Below are positions 12,427 to 27,010 of a stretch of 64,000 nt of DNA, one piece after another (position 1 is the stretch's first letter; every line of letters begins with the position of its first letter). This DNA is from Microcebus murinus (lineage: Eukaryota; Chordata; Mammalia; Primates; Cheirogaleidae). A program made the translations under genes and the position numbers. The stretch is from NCBI RefSeq assembly GCF_040939455.1, contig NC_134108.1, positions 84,116,001 to 84,180,000 of the forward strand. The letters run 5' to 3'. The notes under the pieces are model-generated. The model saw only the letters and a program-made list of their open reading frames with translations, searched no databases and was not told the DNA's origin.

Positions 12427-13634
12427 CAACCATGCACCATATAACAATGTATTGTTATGAGGAACTCCATATAACACAGTGGTCTCAGAAGATTATAATG
12501 GAGTTGAAAAATTCCTAAGGGCCCAGTGATATTACAGTCATTGTAATGTCATAGCAAAACATATTACTCATGTATTTGTGATGATACTGGTGTAAATAAA
12601 CCCACTGTACTGTCAGTCACATAAAAGTACAGCACATATAATTATATATAGTACATAATACTTGATAATGAATGATTGTTACTGGTTTATGTATTGACTA
12701 TACTATACTTTTTATTGTTATTTTAGAGCATGTTCTTTTTACTCATTAAAAAAAATAATTAACTGTAAAAAAGCCTTCTAAAGGTCGTTCAGGAGATATT
12801 CCAGAAGAAGGCATTGCTATTGTAGGAGAAGACAGCTCCATGCATGTTTTGCTCATGAAGACCTTCCAGTGTGACAAGATGTGGAGGTGGAAGAGAGTAA
12901 TATTGATGATCTTGACCCTGTGTAGGCCTAAGCTAATGTGTGTGCATATGTCTTACTTTTTAACACAAAAGTTTAAAAAGCAAAAATCTAAATAATTAAA
13001 GATTTTATAAATAGAAAAAAGCTTATAGAGTATAAATAAAGAAAATATGTTTGGAGAGCTGTATAGTATGCTTGCATTTTAAGCTAAATGTTATTTAAAA
13101 AGACTTAACAAATTATTTATTAAAAAATAAATTTTTTATTTTTAAAAAGTTAAAAAGATGATAAAGTAAAAAATTCACAGTAAGAAAATGTTAATTTATC
13201 ATTGAGGAAAGAAAATCATTTTTTATAAACTTAGTGTGGCGTAGGTGTACAGTGTTTATAAAGTCCACAGCAATTGTCCATTCGCCACTCACTGATTCTC
13301 CCGAAGGAAGTTCCAATCCTGCAAGTTTTATTCATGTTGGGTAACCTATATAGGGGTATCATTTTTTATCTTTTGTACTGTATTTTATTGTACTTTTTGT
13401 ATGTTTAGATAGACAAATACCTACCATTGTGCTACAATTGCCCATGGTATTCAGGCCAATACACTGCACAGGTTTTTAGCCTAGGAGTATTAATTTTTAT
13501 CGTATAGCCTAGGTGTGTAGAAGACTATACCAATTAGGTTTGTGTAGTACACTCTATGACGTTTCCATAATGATGAAATTGCTTAATGATGCATTTCTCA
13601 GAAAGTATCCCTGTTGTTAAGTGACTCTTTACTG
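12427..13634 (+). mobile_element. Tigger-family (TcMar) DNA transposon, Tigger3-like
   Basis: The termini are complementary in the pattern of a Tigger element: left 'catgcaccatataacaatgt' and right a GTTAAGTGACTCTTTACTG end. Each end is flanked by TA (12425-12426 and 13635-13636), the target site of Tc1/mariner elements. Near 12800-12915 lies a remnant of the transposase C-terminal coding end (IPEEGIAIVGEDSSM readable at about 12800, then a frameshift). At 1208 bp it is an internally deleted, long-dead copy. The subfamily name is from memory of the consensus. Confidence 0.75.
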
Positions 13635-13746
13635 TATAGTAATAGAGCTTATTCTGTCATTAAGATAAAAATTTTTAAATTAATTTGTATTTATTAGTAA
13701 ACTCAGTTCATATAATTTACCAAATGGCAACTGAAATTCTGATCTC

Positions 13747-14040
13747 AGACCAGGCACAGTGGCTCATGCCTGTAACTCTAATACTCTGAGAGGTCGAGGC
13801 AGGAGGATTGTTTGAGCTCAGAAGTTCAAGATCAACCTGAGTAGCAGCAAGACCCTGCCTCTACCAACAAAAAAAAAAAGAAAAAGGAAATTAGCCTGGT
13901 GTGGTGACACATGCTGTAGTCCCAGCTACTCAGGAGGCTGAGACAGGAGGATAGATTGAGCCCAGGAGTCTGAGGTTGCTGAGAGCTAGGCTGATGCACT
14001 GCACTTTAGCCGGGGTGACAGAGTGGAAAAAATAAAAAAG
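13747..14040 (+). mobile_element. Alu, sense, with 14-bp TSD
   Basis: A dimeric Alu starts at 'accaggcacagtggctcatg' and ends in an A-rich tail. It is flanked by a perfect 14-bp duplication, GAAATTCTGATCTC, at 13733-13746 and 14041-14054. The middle A-rich linker is at about 13868-13886. This is a clean L1-mediated insertion. Confidence 0.9.
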
Positions 14041-14059
14041 GAAATTCTGATCTCGAGTT

Positions 14060-14130
14060 ACATATATATAGAGAGACACACACACATATATTTACATATA
14101 CACACATTTATATTTATATGTGCACACACT
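14060..14130. repeat. Mixed (TA)n/(CA)n simple repeat
   Basis: Alternating TA, GA and CA dinucleotides follow directly after the Alu target site. They account for the small open frame at 14023-14256. Confidence 0.7.
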
Positions 14131-15483
14131 TATGGATGCATGTTTTTATATTTCAAAGCCAAAATGAATCCTTTCAGAGTATTCCTTGGGAGAAAGTATT
14201 ATGCCTTTATAAGCTCACATTTACTAGAAACAAACATTATAATGGCCAGCATATAGAAACTACTTAAAATATGGGACTGGAAATCCACATCATGGTTCTC
14301 CCTGTCACACATGATACACATTTGCATCATTAAAATTAATAAGAATGATTAAAAAAAAAAAAAACTTCACTCTTTTCCAAAGGGCTAAGTTATTTTAGCA
14401 AATTGTAAATATCTTCTTTGGTTATTTTGTACCTAAAATAAGGCATGGGAAAGTTTCCAAATACTTATACATTTATGTATTTTTCTATACCTGTTCCTGA
14501 ACCTAGTTTAATTATCTTTTTAAAGTATTCTTGTACTCTTACCCAGACAATCTGACCACCTTTGATGAATTAATGCCACTTACAGCCTCTTCATTTCCAT
14601 AGAGCATGATTCGCACCTCCAATTAAATGTTTAGACCTGCTGCTTCTGCTGCTGGAAACCAACCAAGTGGGAAATATTGTAGAGGAAAAAAATGATGCAT
14701 GCATTTTCTATTCGAAAGAGGATTGAAAAAAGATTAGGGTGAACACGTACCATGGGAGAAACTATGCAAGAAGACAGACTGTATCAAAATTTCACTGCAC
14801 CAGTGTAATAAAATATCCACTGTAAAGGATATTCTGGAAAGCACAGATTAGAAAAGAGATTAGAAAATAACAGTAAATTTTTTATGAAAGCTTGAAAAAT
14901 CCTTAGTACCATTTTGAACTATGATGATGCCCTGTAGAACAAACAGGAGATCCCAGTTATTCTGGCATTGTATGTTATAATTTTATATTTTAATGAAGTT
15001 CAGGTTTATGCCCAATATCTAGCTGACTTTATCTGGCACATAGTAGGTTTTCATAGTTAATATTGCTGCAGGGATGAATGATTGAATTATGCCAATACAA
15101 GTGCCTAATGTGTGCTAGCACTTTTCATGATGCTAGAGAAAAAATATCAATAAGATAAAATTTACTTTGGAATTCAGAGTACACAATTTTCTAAGTCTTG
15201 AAAATGATGTAAAGATTCAGAGTCACAGCTGATATGGAACTCTTAGAATCAAAGAAGTCAGAACATCTAATTTATCCCTGCATTTAAAATTTCTAACTAA
15301 TTTAAGCTAAAAAGATCTAATTAACTTATTGCACATTCATTCAGTTATGTGTTAGCTAGTTTCAAACAACTGGTGGCTCCACATTGAAATAAAAAGAGCA
15401 CAACTAGAAATAATGACTTTTTTTCTCAAAGTAAAGTTGTAATTAGAAAGTCACCATACTGCAACTGTTTTTCTTTATTATAT
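14131..15483. other. AT-rich unique sequence
   Basis: Mostly nothing recognisable. A short stretch near 15030-15090 ('ggcacatagtaggttttcat' and a GATGAATGATTGAA end) resembles the tail of an old L2 or MIR. An A-run lies at 14350-14364. Confidence 0.5.
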
Positions 15484-16678
<1,195 letters not shown>

Positions 16679-17479
16679 AAAAGTGAGAAAGGCATTTACT
16701 TTTCTCCCAATGTAAGGGCAAATTTTCTTGAAAATTCAAATTTAACTTCTCATTCCATAAATATAGCAGGCTAAATAACCTACAAACATCTTGAAAGTCT
16801 GGAAATATTTAATAACATCTGTTTAAATGCAAAATTGGACTTGATGTTACAGGGCTGATGAGAGCTGCTAAATAGAGGATTGACAGTAAAATAAAATATA
16901 AAAGAAAAGAAAATGTGCAAACTGAAAAGGTTAGTAAACAACAAGAAAAAATAAAAACTGTGAGCAATTTACAATCTATTATTTAAATGTAAAATAAGCA
17001 GAGAATATTTTTAATTTTAATATCAAGCATCATGATGACAAAAAGAAAAAAAAAATCAGTTAGATACAACTCCATTTTCTGAGATAGCATCACTAGATGC
17101 CGTGTCCAAAGAAGATATTTTTTACAGATACTGCAAAAGTGTTATTGAGTATAATGATATATTAATAGTTAACATTAAGACATTGGACAGTATGTGTTTA
17201 TTTTCTCCTGCATGGCAGTAGAGAGGACATTTCTGACAATATCGTTGTTAGACAAATGTTTCCTATCTTTCCTACTTTAACCTGAAAAATAATAGAGGAT
17301 TTGCCCATTCTCAGTATCACCTAAGATCTCAATGTAGATGATCCTCAAGTCAATATTTTTAGCCTTTTCCTATTACCCAAGAACTAACCAAAAGTATCTG
17401 CTTTCTGGTTATATCAAGACCATGGACTCTGCACATGTTCTCATCTAATGCTAGTACTTAAACTCCATCTATATATAGA
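16679..17479. other. AT-rich unique sequence
   Basis: No gene, RNA or repeat recognised. Confidence 0.55.
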
Positions 17480-18195
17480 TGAGTCCTAGATTGTAACTCT
17501 AGCTTTTTCCATCTTCTGATCACCAGATATGGATATCTAACAACCAGAGAGATCTCAACTTGCATGTTGAAAGTAAAACTCCTGATTTGCTTCCCAAATT
17601 TCCTGCTTTCTGGTATACCACATTTCCCTAAAGAGCAATTGACCTTTTAAGTAGCTCAAGCCATAAACCCTAGAATTACTACTGCATTTCTCTCACTTGG
17701 CAGCTCATATCCAATTCTTTAGCAAATTCTATTATCTTTACTTTCAGAATAGATTCAAAATAAAATAATTTCTCATCACAACCACCACTAACACCATGAA
17801 CCAATCTTCATTTCTTGCTTATTTTATTGAAATAATCTCCTAAATAATGTCTCTACTATCCACCTTTCCTTGCTTTTAGTCTATTTTCACACCACCAGCC
17901 CTTTTAAAATGCAAATTTGATCATCTTGGTTTTTTGCTAAATTTTTTCAATGGCTTTCCATATAATTCAGGTTAAATTCTGGTCTCTACCTTTATGACTT
18001 CCCTTCTTACTTCCTCATTCTCTGTGCCTTATTTATAGTGGTTTCTTGATATTCCTCAAAATTTCTAATCACTTTTTTCCTTGCACTTCCTCCTTTTTTT
18101 TTTTTTTTTTTTTTTAACCTTTATTACTTTTCTTGACTCCTTTCAGGTCTTGGCCTAAATGTCACCTCATCACAGAGGTGAGCCAGGGCTTATTA
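17480..18195 (+). mobile_element. LINE-2 fragment, sense
   Basis: Diverged L2 ORF-end and 3' UTR features appear in order: 'aaactcctgatttgcttccc' (17576), an AGCTCAAGCCATAAACCCTAG block (17654), TGCAAATTTGATCATCTTGG (17911), TTCAATGGCTTTCCAT (17947), and TTTCAGGTCTTGGCCTAAATG (18143). A 22-bp T-run at 18094-18115 interrupts it. Confidence 0.75.
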
Positions 18196-19015
18196 TTCTA
18201 AGCTGTGTGGTTTCAGCTGCAGATGAAAGAGAGGAGGGAACACACATAAGATGTGAAAAAGACAAACATTAACACATAGCAATAAATAATTTTTTATTGT
18301 ATAGTATGAAATGATAGGATAAAATCAGTCATTAACTTCAGGATAATTATTAGAACAGGGCTCTCTAAGAAGGTGGTATATGAGCTCAGAACTAAGTAAG
18401 ATGAAACCAGCTGTGAAAAATCTGGGGAGAAGAGTGTTCTGTTCAACATGAAGAGAAAGTGCAATCTCTGATATGTTGGAGGAACAGCCAAAAATGTCCA
18501 CTGTGCCTAGAACATTGTGGGAATAGAAACAGGTTTTCTGATCTGGAGCTGGAGCTGGAAACAGAATACAGAAAGTTGCAGTGCCATGCTGAGGCCTATT
18601 GGAGACCGAGGGAAAAGAAAAGACATCTGGAATACTAATCCCGTTTTCATTTAGAATTTGGATATTTCATTCATCCTGCATTTGTGCATTAATTTTGATT
18701 TTTAAAAATATTGACAACAATATAATTTAAGATAAGTACTGATTTATTTGCTGCACCTAGAAACTTCTAACTGAGGCAAGTGCTTCACTGGCTTTACCTT
18801 AGTCCTAGCCCTCCTAGGTCTTTGTCAGGGTTTAGAATTATCATCTCCTTAGTGTAGTCTTCCCCAACAAGCCTACCCATAATCATCACCCCACTTCCAC
18901 TTTCCAAAATTTATATAGATAGACCTACTACCTAATATTTGAATTTCATTTCTAGCAAATAATGTTTTATTTATATTATTTAATTCAAGATTTTCCGTAT
19001 TATAATTATTGATAT
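18196..19015. other. Unique sequence
   Basis: Nothing recognised. The four bases next to the LTR (19012-19015, ATAT) are the left target duplication of the following element. Confidence 0.55.
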
Positions 19016-19590
19016 TGTCAACGGAAAAAAAGCCAAACTCTGTAAAATAATTTTAAAGAGATTTATTCTGAGCCAAATTTGAGGACCATGACCTGGAGCC
19101 ACTGCCAAGAGGCCTTGGGCAAGTGGACTCATTGTGTCTGGGTTACAGTTTGGTTTTTATACATTTCAGAGACAGAGGTTATGCATAAAGCCATCAATAA
19201 ATACGTGGGAGGCATACATTGGCTTGTCCCAAAAAGGTGGGCCATCTCGAAGTGGGGGCTTACAGGTATAGGTGGGTTTAAAGATTCTTCGGATTGTAAT
19301 TGGCTAAAGACATGAAGTTTTGTCTTAAGGCTTGGAATGTTTCAACATAAACTGTTTACCAGAGATAAGCCACCATTTGTTGCATAAATTGAGGACCTGC
19401 AGGTTTGTCTTGCATACCCTTAGGCCTATTAATGGGTTACAAAGGAAGTCTCCAAGAAGGGAGGGGGGCATGATAAGGCATGTCTGACCTTCCTCCTCCT
19501 GGCAGGCAATTTTTGCTTTAGGGTATTCCTTTGGCTACGAGAGGGGTCCATTCAGTCAGCTGATGGGGGGGATGAGCATTTTAGTTCACA
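19016..19590 (-). mobile_element. Solo LTR of an endogenous retrovirus, with 4-bp TSD
   Basis: The 575-bp element starts TGTCAACGG and ends GTTCACA on the plus strand, so it has TG...CA ends. It is flanked on both sides by ATAT (19012-19015 and 19591-19594). Read on the minus strand it has an AATAAA near 19062 followed by an R/U5-like end. A 4-bp duplication fits a class I (gamma-type) endogenous retrovirus. No internal viral sequence is attached. I did not match it to a named family. Confidence 0.8.
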
Positions 19591-22500
19591 ATATTATGGT
19601 TTAGAACAGAGGTCTTGAAAAATTGTAATTATGATCTTTTCATCTACTCAAATTCAACCTCCAAAGTTTTCCTAGGTACCTCATAGATCACTAGGGTTAA
19701 ATATATATTATGGGGAAACTGAAGGTTTTACAGTTTGGTGACCTACTTTTAGAAAAAAAAAAATATATGTATAAAATTACAAATATAAAATTAGCCAAGA
19801 CAGGAAATATTTATTTAAAGAAAGTAAGCCAAATTACTTGACTTTTACAGATACAGATCTTATTCTTCTGAAATTACTTTGAGACATTTTTCAGAAATCT
19901 TACAAACTAAAATTACAGTTCCTATTCGTCTTTCCACCTAAAATAGTCTACAATGCCCAGTAATTGAAAGTCTTCTAGAGAATTGTTCAGTGAAAGCCTT
20001 GAATCTTAAATGTCATTAACTAGTTTACTGGTAAATCTACTTCTGTGTCTCTTAACATGGTTCCAGTAGGAAGACAGTCAGAGATAATCCAATTTTAGCA
20101 TACCAGATGTGGGGACAGGATTAAAAGCTCAAGAAGGGATGTAAGGTAGCTAGGTGTCAATAAAACAAGGAGCCCTTACTATCATGATGCTGAAAGGAGT
20201 AAGAGAGGCCTAAAGTGCTAATGATTCTCAGTAAGTGCTGGAGCCTGGTGAAGGCCACTGAAGGAGGGAAACTACTCCCTCATCCCTGGACTCTGCCTCC
20301 TCTAGAGTGAACCCAACAGAAAGTCAGAGGGGAAAGGAATCTTAGGATGCAGTGAGTAGAGATCAACTTTCCTACCTAAACAAGAAGAGAAAAGGGTGAA
20401 GAATGGATCTGGAAGGACAAATAGAGAACATACAGCACATCTGGTAGTTGGTTGATTGCTTTCTGGTCCGCTGAGATTAATTACTCTTTGTATTATCTAA
20501 AGCATTGCCTCTGGCACTTACTGCTTATCTGGGAAGACATACTCTGACAATTGAAGTAATTTAAAAGTAAATTTTAAGAAGGACTCGAAAAATATTGAGT
20601 CAAATTTTCTGACTTGAGGAAGAAAAGAGTTCATGGGGGTTTCTTTAAAAACTTAGTATAGAACAGATATAATTTGAAAGTAATAAAAGTTAAAATGAGT
20701 GAAAGTGCTTTATACACAAGTCACCTTATGTTTTTCTGCCCCTACTATTTCAATAGAAGTAACAGTTCCTCATTTTCATATTTTCTCTGTGATTCTATAC
20801 AGAAATCCTTGGCTAGATGAAAGATTATTTATTATTGGTATGAAACTTATCACTATTATACAATGGTAGGTCGTGGTAATTCAAGTCATTTAAAAGCTGG
20901 CACTAAGTAGTTTTAATTATTTGAATTTATTTGTAGACACATTATTTACTCACTGCCTTATAAGCTTACTTTTGATTGGGGAGCAAGGCTATTGCATAAA
21001 AATTCAAATTTTTATTAATTTAAAAAATCTTCTGAAAACTGAATACTAAATCCATTCCTTAATTCAATTTTAAGTTAAAAATAATAAATGTATCTAAAAA
21101 AGAAAGATTTAGGAGAGGTGAGATTTAATTTGCTTTATTATTGAGTGTCTCAGAATTCATTTCATTGCACAGGAAGGCCAATGAATAATTAGGATCAGTA
21201 TTTATAAGTAAGTTATTGTAGCAGTCTCTTTCTTTTGTCTACCTCAAGTGATTATTTTATGATTTTAGATAGTTTTATACCTGCCCTCAGATTTTTAAGG
21301 TCAGCAAAGTTTTAAACAGTCAATTAGCAGGCCTGAACTGTGCCAAAAAATTTAGAACACAATGCTGCTCTAGAGAGTACCATGTCCAAATTCAAAGAAG
21401 ATGTGAAAGATTCAAGAAAGATATACCTGGGCAAAATTAAGAGACATTTGGTACAATCCTTACAAATCTTATAAAAAAGAAAGAAAAAAAAAAAAACGTA
21501 AGTGAATAAATTAGAAAATATCAAAAAATTTAAATCTAAGAAGTTAGGAATGCAGTTCATTTTGAGCCTTTTGGCTGAGTGAGTTGGGGGTCAGGAGGAA
21601 TGGTGGTTGTGCTCAATAATGATTTTTATACAATCAAAATGTGAATCAGATAAAAATACTCAAAGACATATAAGTTTTTGCTCAATAAGTAGTGTTTAGC
21701 TTTGTCTAGTATTGGGGAAATATAATTAAAGACAAAATCTCCTCCCAACCTTGAAAACCTCTCCACAAAGTGGAGAAGAAAAAAAAAAACAAACAATTTC
21801 ATTATTTAATAAGCATTAAACTGGACTATAAAACACATCACTGGCATTTCTCTAAGAGATTGCAGAGACAGAAAGAAATCTGTTCCTTTTATATAGCCAA
21901 GCAGGTACAGCACACTTGTTCTTAAGATAAGCAATAAATAACTAATCCTCAAGGAAGGGCCTTCCTTCCTCAAGGAAGAAGGTTTGACAGCACCATTTAT
22001 GTCACAAAGTTCATCCTAAATTCACCTGTCAATTAAGGTGACCAACTGTGTTAGCTAATTGGCCTTATTCAAAGGAAAAATACACTTCTTATATCATTAT
22101 GACAAGAGAGAGGTTTTGAACTTGTAGCTAGGCACCCACTTAAATTAAGCTCCTCTCCTCCCACAGAAACTGGGAGATAGGAGCCTTATTTACCTTGATG
22201 ATTGCATATCAAAGAGGTGTTTCCCAGGCTTTAGTAAGAGATTTTGGGTCTTTAAGCTGGCAAAGAAATTATTTAGCTTTTAAAAAAATTTATATATACA
22301 TATTTCAAAGAGACAGAGAAAGAACTTACAATGACAAATTTTCCACAGTACATGTTCTAGGAAAAAGAAGGGGAGAAAGTCCCTTCCCTAACTTTCAAAA
22401 GGGAGAATTAAGACTCTTTTATAAAAAATTTTATTTGCCCTTACATTAGAAATGTGTTTATTTCTATTCACCTACTATTATTAAAAATCCTTTCTGAAGA

Positions 22501-23073
22501 GTGGGATGTGTGATTTGGGGAGGGAGATGTTTTTCATTTTACCACCTTCCTATGTATTTTTACTTATACCTTAAAAACATACACATATGCCATTTAAATG
22601 ATAAAAAAAAAGTCTGCATCAAAAATGTAGCAAACTGTTCCTAATCTGAAATTTATAAAAACAGAATTTCTTAAGTAAATTCTAGAAATCTGTTTTTTCA
22701 ATACACTTCCAAGTTATATTTTCCCCTAACCTTTGAGACTAGTCATATTTTGTGAATTAATATAATGAATTCATTCCTTCATTTATTGAACCCGTATTTT
22801 AAACAGCTACATTGCAAGAATTGTATTAGATGCTAGTTACTTAGTGATAAAATTACAAGACTAATTTCCAAGTTTCAAAGTATCCACAATCTAGTAATGG
22901 AAACTGCCATGGAAAGACAACCCTACAATATACTTACAGAAACTATACTAAATACTTGAAGAGTTCTCCAAGGGAAGATAGAGTAAGTCATTTCAGGACA
23001 ATAGAGAAATGGCATCAGGAAAAGAGAGTGCCTTTAGCTTCTTAATAGAAACAAAAGAGCTTTCTGGTAGGGC
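19591..23073. other. Long stretch without recognised genes; parts may be old repeats
   Basis: Most of this is AT-rich and unassigned. Two less AT-rich parts, about 20080-20460 and 21720-22450, have the texture of old interspersed repeats that I cannot name. A small palindrome around AAGGGCCTTCCTT lies at about 21954-21980. A-runs occur at 19756 and 21480. Short open frames (21324-21560, 22195-22449) carry no recognisable domain. Confidence 0.4.
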
Positions 23074-23716
23074 TGTTAGATAGATAGTGAGAGATTCCGG
23101 GTCTCTTAGGGACAAAAGTGGGTGCTGTTGCTTTAGTACATTTGCCCCACCTGGGAAGAAAGACAAGGGTGGACCCCAGGGTTCTATCTTTGTTTTACCC
23201 CACCCTAATCTCTCCCTAGCGCCCCCATACCTGGGGGAGGAGGGAATACCCTGTGAATCTGTAAATCATAACTTGGCTCACCACCTGCAAAAGAATGCAG
23301 AGGACCCTCTAGCCCACGGGCCATGCAGCATAGGTACTAGATTCTGGAAATTGAACTAGAACAACCTGCATGTGTAGTAATGCACTAATTCCCAACTGTC
23401 CAATCAAGGTGGTTCCATAGTGACATGGGAGCCATGAGGGAGGCCCCAGTCCGGGCATTATAAAAAAAGATACAGACCATAACCAGCTCTTTTTGCACCC
23501 TTCCTTTTGCTCTCCTTTTGCTGCAACAGTAGGTCCAGTCATCATCTGCGGCCTATATACCATACTCTGTAAACCTATATCTTGCTCTTGCCCTATAATC
23601 CTATCTTTCTCTCCTCAATAAACCTCATTTTCATGTTTGCCTTACTTTGGTGCATCTGATCATTCTTTTGCCATGAGCGCGCCCTAAGAACTGACATTTC
23701 AAACTAAAACCTGACA
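23074..23716 (+). mobile_element. Solo LTR (family X), sense, with 4-bp TSD
   Basis: The 643-bp element has a TGTTAGATAG start and a CCTGACA end, flanked by GGGC on both sides (23070-23073 and 23717-23720). Internal LTR order is visible: CCAATCAAGG (CAAT box) near 23400, ATTATAAAAAAAG (TATA box) near 23457, and AATAAA at 23617-23622. A second copy lies on the opposite strand at 55817-56465. A class I endogenous retrovirus is likely. Open frames at 23087-23359 and 23309-23563 are incidental. Confidence 0.88.
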
Positions 23717-26700
23717 GGGCTAAGATCCAAATTAAGTCTTTGAAAGCTATCTTATTCTCCCATTTATCAATTACCAACATATGATCTAAGCATGAGACAA
23801 GGTAGGCCAAAGAAGAATCTCTACTTAATAATTATTTTTCAGAAAAAAAATGTTGATTATTATAATTAATTACATTTACATAGGCTTAACTTGTTTTAAT
23901 TAAAAGTTTGTTAGGGAGGATTCTAAATAGTTTTCTGCCATTTCTAAAACTCTTTAGTGGTGTAGAATAGAATGAATTCCATTAAGTGAACAAACAAATC
24001 ATATGGTTATGATTTTGGTGTCATACAAGAGCAAAATCTATTTTGAGTGCATCCTATTAAAAGTAGATACACAAAAAAGAAACTTTTAATTGAGCATTAC
24101 TATTTGATGATTTTATAAGCACTAGTGGCACTTCACAGTTTTCTAATGATGTATTGAATAAGTCTTTTCTTTTCTCCTCCCTTAGTCCTTTCTTCCCTGT
24201 GTGCTTCTTCCTTCCTTCCTTTCTTCCATCCTGCCTATGTTTTAATATATAGTTTTTATTTTTATTTAAATATTTCAAGAAAATATAGTTTTTCTTGTAT
24301 ACTAGTTATTTGAGGAAATTAATTAAAATAGTCCCTACATAATAATTCATTTAAGAAATTATCCTTTTGCCAGTATCACATTCTTAGTCAAAGGAGATAT
24401 TTATTACATTTATCTGAGTTTATGTTTCCCATAAATTAGAATGTATACATTTTTTTTATTTCCCCTAGTGCACCACAGAATAATATGCTTTGTAGTTTAT
24501 ACGCCAGGGAGAACAAAAAATAGTTGCTATCTGGCTAATTCATGGAATGATTTACCAGTGTCTTACATACTGTTTATGTTCAAATATTTCTTATTTCTTT
24601 ACACATTTACAAGTTTTTTGAACCTATTTCACAATGCTGCCACCACTTTTAAAAAGAAAAGAAAACTACATTATACCCCAAGGAAATTTGGATGGAAAAA
24701 TAAGATGCTTTATCATAACACTTAAAAATTATAAACAGGCAGTGACAATTTCAATTAATTTTGGTGATAAAATTTTATGATAATCAAACTTAGTTGATAC
24801 TGAAAATTTCAAAAGAAAACTAGTTATTTAAATCTTTACAATATCGTGGAGACCCCCCACTTTCATCTACTGCCTAAAAAACAAACTTGCATTTCGGCCA
24901 TTTTACATTGTGAATCTCTTAAATTTACCCTAATATAGACATACCTTTAAATGGACGAATTTTAAATTATTTAGCAGTTATCCGAAAATTATGGGTAAGA
25001 TAATCCAATTGAAATAGTTTTGAATAATTGTTTGATTACATTTCCCATATTCTCTCTCTTCTGAATCATTAGAAATTGAGAAATTTTAAACTTTTCTTTC
25101 TTGAAAGAGTACAGTCTTAAAAGGTTTACTTTTACAAAACGTCTTAAAACATTTGGAAAAATGAAAAAAAGCATGTTAGTAACTCTAAGAAAAGACTTCA
25201 TCACAATATCCAATAACAAAAATTTTCTTAGTACTCTGCATATAAATTTATTATTCTTAAATAATGAAGCTAAGATCTCTAGTGAAATAACAAGAAAACA
25301 AACTCATTTAAATGAAGGGTTTTGTTTATAATAAATACATTAACAATGATGCATTATCATTGTTTATATTGGTTAGCTAAGGTTCAGTGAAATAAAATAA
25401 ATAAACTTTGTTATCAAAAGAAAAGTGAAAAATACCAGTCATGGCTTACAGGGAAAAAAAGTGGACCAGAAGGGTTTAAAACATTTTGTAAAGACTCAGA
25501 ACCATTATATTAATATTACAGCATTGGAACATAGCACTAGAACATAATTGTTTCTATTTATTCAGTGTCCTAGTAGGGTTAGAGAAGCAAGATAACTGAA
25601 GGTAAGGAAAAATATGAGAAATTTTCAATACAAAAATGTTAATATAAGTTTCAAATCATGGTTTTAATAAAAAAATGCAGATTTGAACAGAAAATAAATT
25701 TTATTTAAAAAGCAATGTAGAAATTTCTTTATTAGCAATTAAAAGCTAATGAACAGGAAGTCATTTTTAAGCTAGCATTATAATTACGAAGAAAATATAA
25801 ATTTAAAGTATGATAAATCTAAAATTTCTGTCATACATTTACATACTTTACTATATTTCCATAAAGTAAATTCGATAGTTGATATTTTACAATCCCCAAT
25901 AATAAATTCCTGTTTAGCAGCCATTTTTCTTTATAAAATATAACAGTAAATACGATTTATTTATGACTATATGACTGGATTGATGTTTCTTTTCTTTTGC
26001 GAGCCGTAGCTTTCACCCTGGAGTCAAGGTGGAGTCATACTAATAGCAACTTAAAAATGTTTGTACCTTTAAACATCTGCACCTTTAATGTTTTAAATGT
26101 GACAGTTTCTAATACTCAAAATATAACTAGGCAAATATATATTATGTACAGTTTTATTCGTTAGAGTGCGATGAAGAGATTTTCAGTGAAAATCTGCACA
26201 TCCTAATAAAGGTAGCAACTATCCTAATTTTAGTCATTCTCTAGAGGATTTTTTCCCCTCGTTCTGTGCTTAGCACAAAACCCAATCAAATTATTTCAAG
26301 ACTGGAGGCATGTATATGTGCAAGGAGAATGGCATGAAATATGCTCTTTCATTTTCATGTAACTTAAAAGATCAGCTAAGACATCACCTTCGTGTCTGTT
26401 TCTCGATATGGAATCCTGTGGGATAGAATAAATCAGAAAAACGAAAAAAAAAAAAAAGATGTGCTTAGGGTGAATAAATTAATATGTACAATTATTAAGA
26501 ACTGGGGAGTCAATGCTCAATTTGGTCAAAGTCCATGAATATCATTTATTAGTAAGACTGGAAGTCCAGTTCAGAGTACTAATATACTATATATAACTTT
26601 TCAAAATTTATGCACTTGCTATTTCATTTCTTCAGTCACTTCCAGAATTAGGCAAGTATTACCTATTTTTCAGTAGAACTCAGAAAACAGGTTATAGTTT

Positions 26701-26789
26701 AAAGTGGTATGGCAAATTAAAGATATAATAGGACAAAATCCTACATTTCTACCATTCTCAAGTCCCAAGCTTTAATGGGTAATATTATA
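23717..26789. other. AT-rich unique sequence
   Basis: No gene or repeat recognised. A CT-rich patch with (CTTC)n lies at about 24207-24230 and an A-run at 26444-26457. Two opposite overlapping frames at 24989-25331 look like chance. Confidence 0.55.
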
Positions 26790-27010
26790 GATGTATATTA
26801 TATTGTAAATATATCGTATATATATTTACATATATTGTAAATAATATGTAAAAATATTATAGATGTATGTTAGATTAAAGCAACTAAATGAAAAAATATT
26901 TTTATATATGTATATTTTTTATTTAGTTAACATCTAGTGCATATATTTACATATATATGTACATAGTGTATATATACACACATACATATAGTTTGTATAT
27001 ATGTATGAAG
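26790..27010. repeat. AT-rich (TATA)n low-complexity tract
   Basis: Irregular TATATTGTAAATA units and TATATG/CACATA dinucleotide runs. No longer unit repeats exactly. Confidence 0.7.

Noticed and set aside
14060..14130. CA/TA repeat as a possible regulatory Z-DNA element
   Set aside because: Ordinary simple repeat beside an Alu tail with no supporting context.
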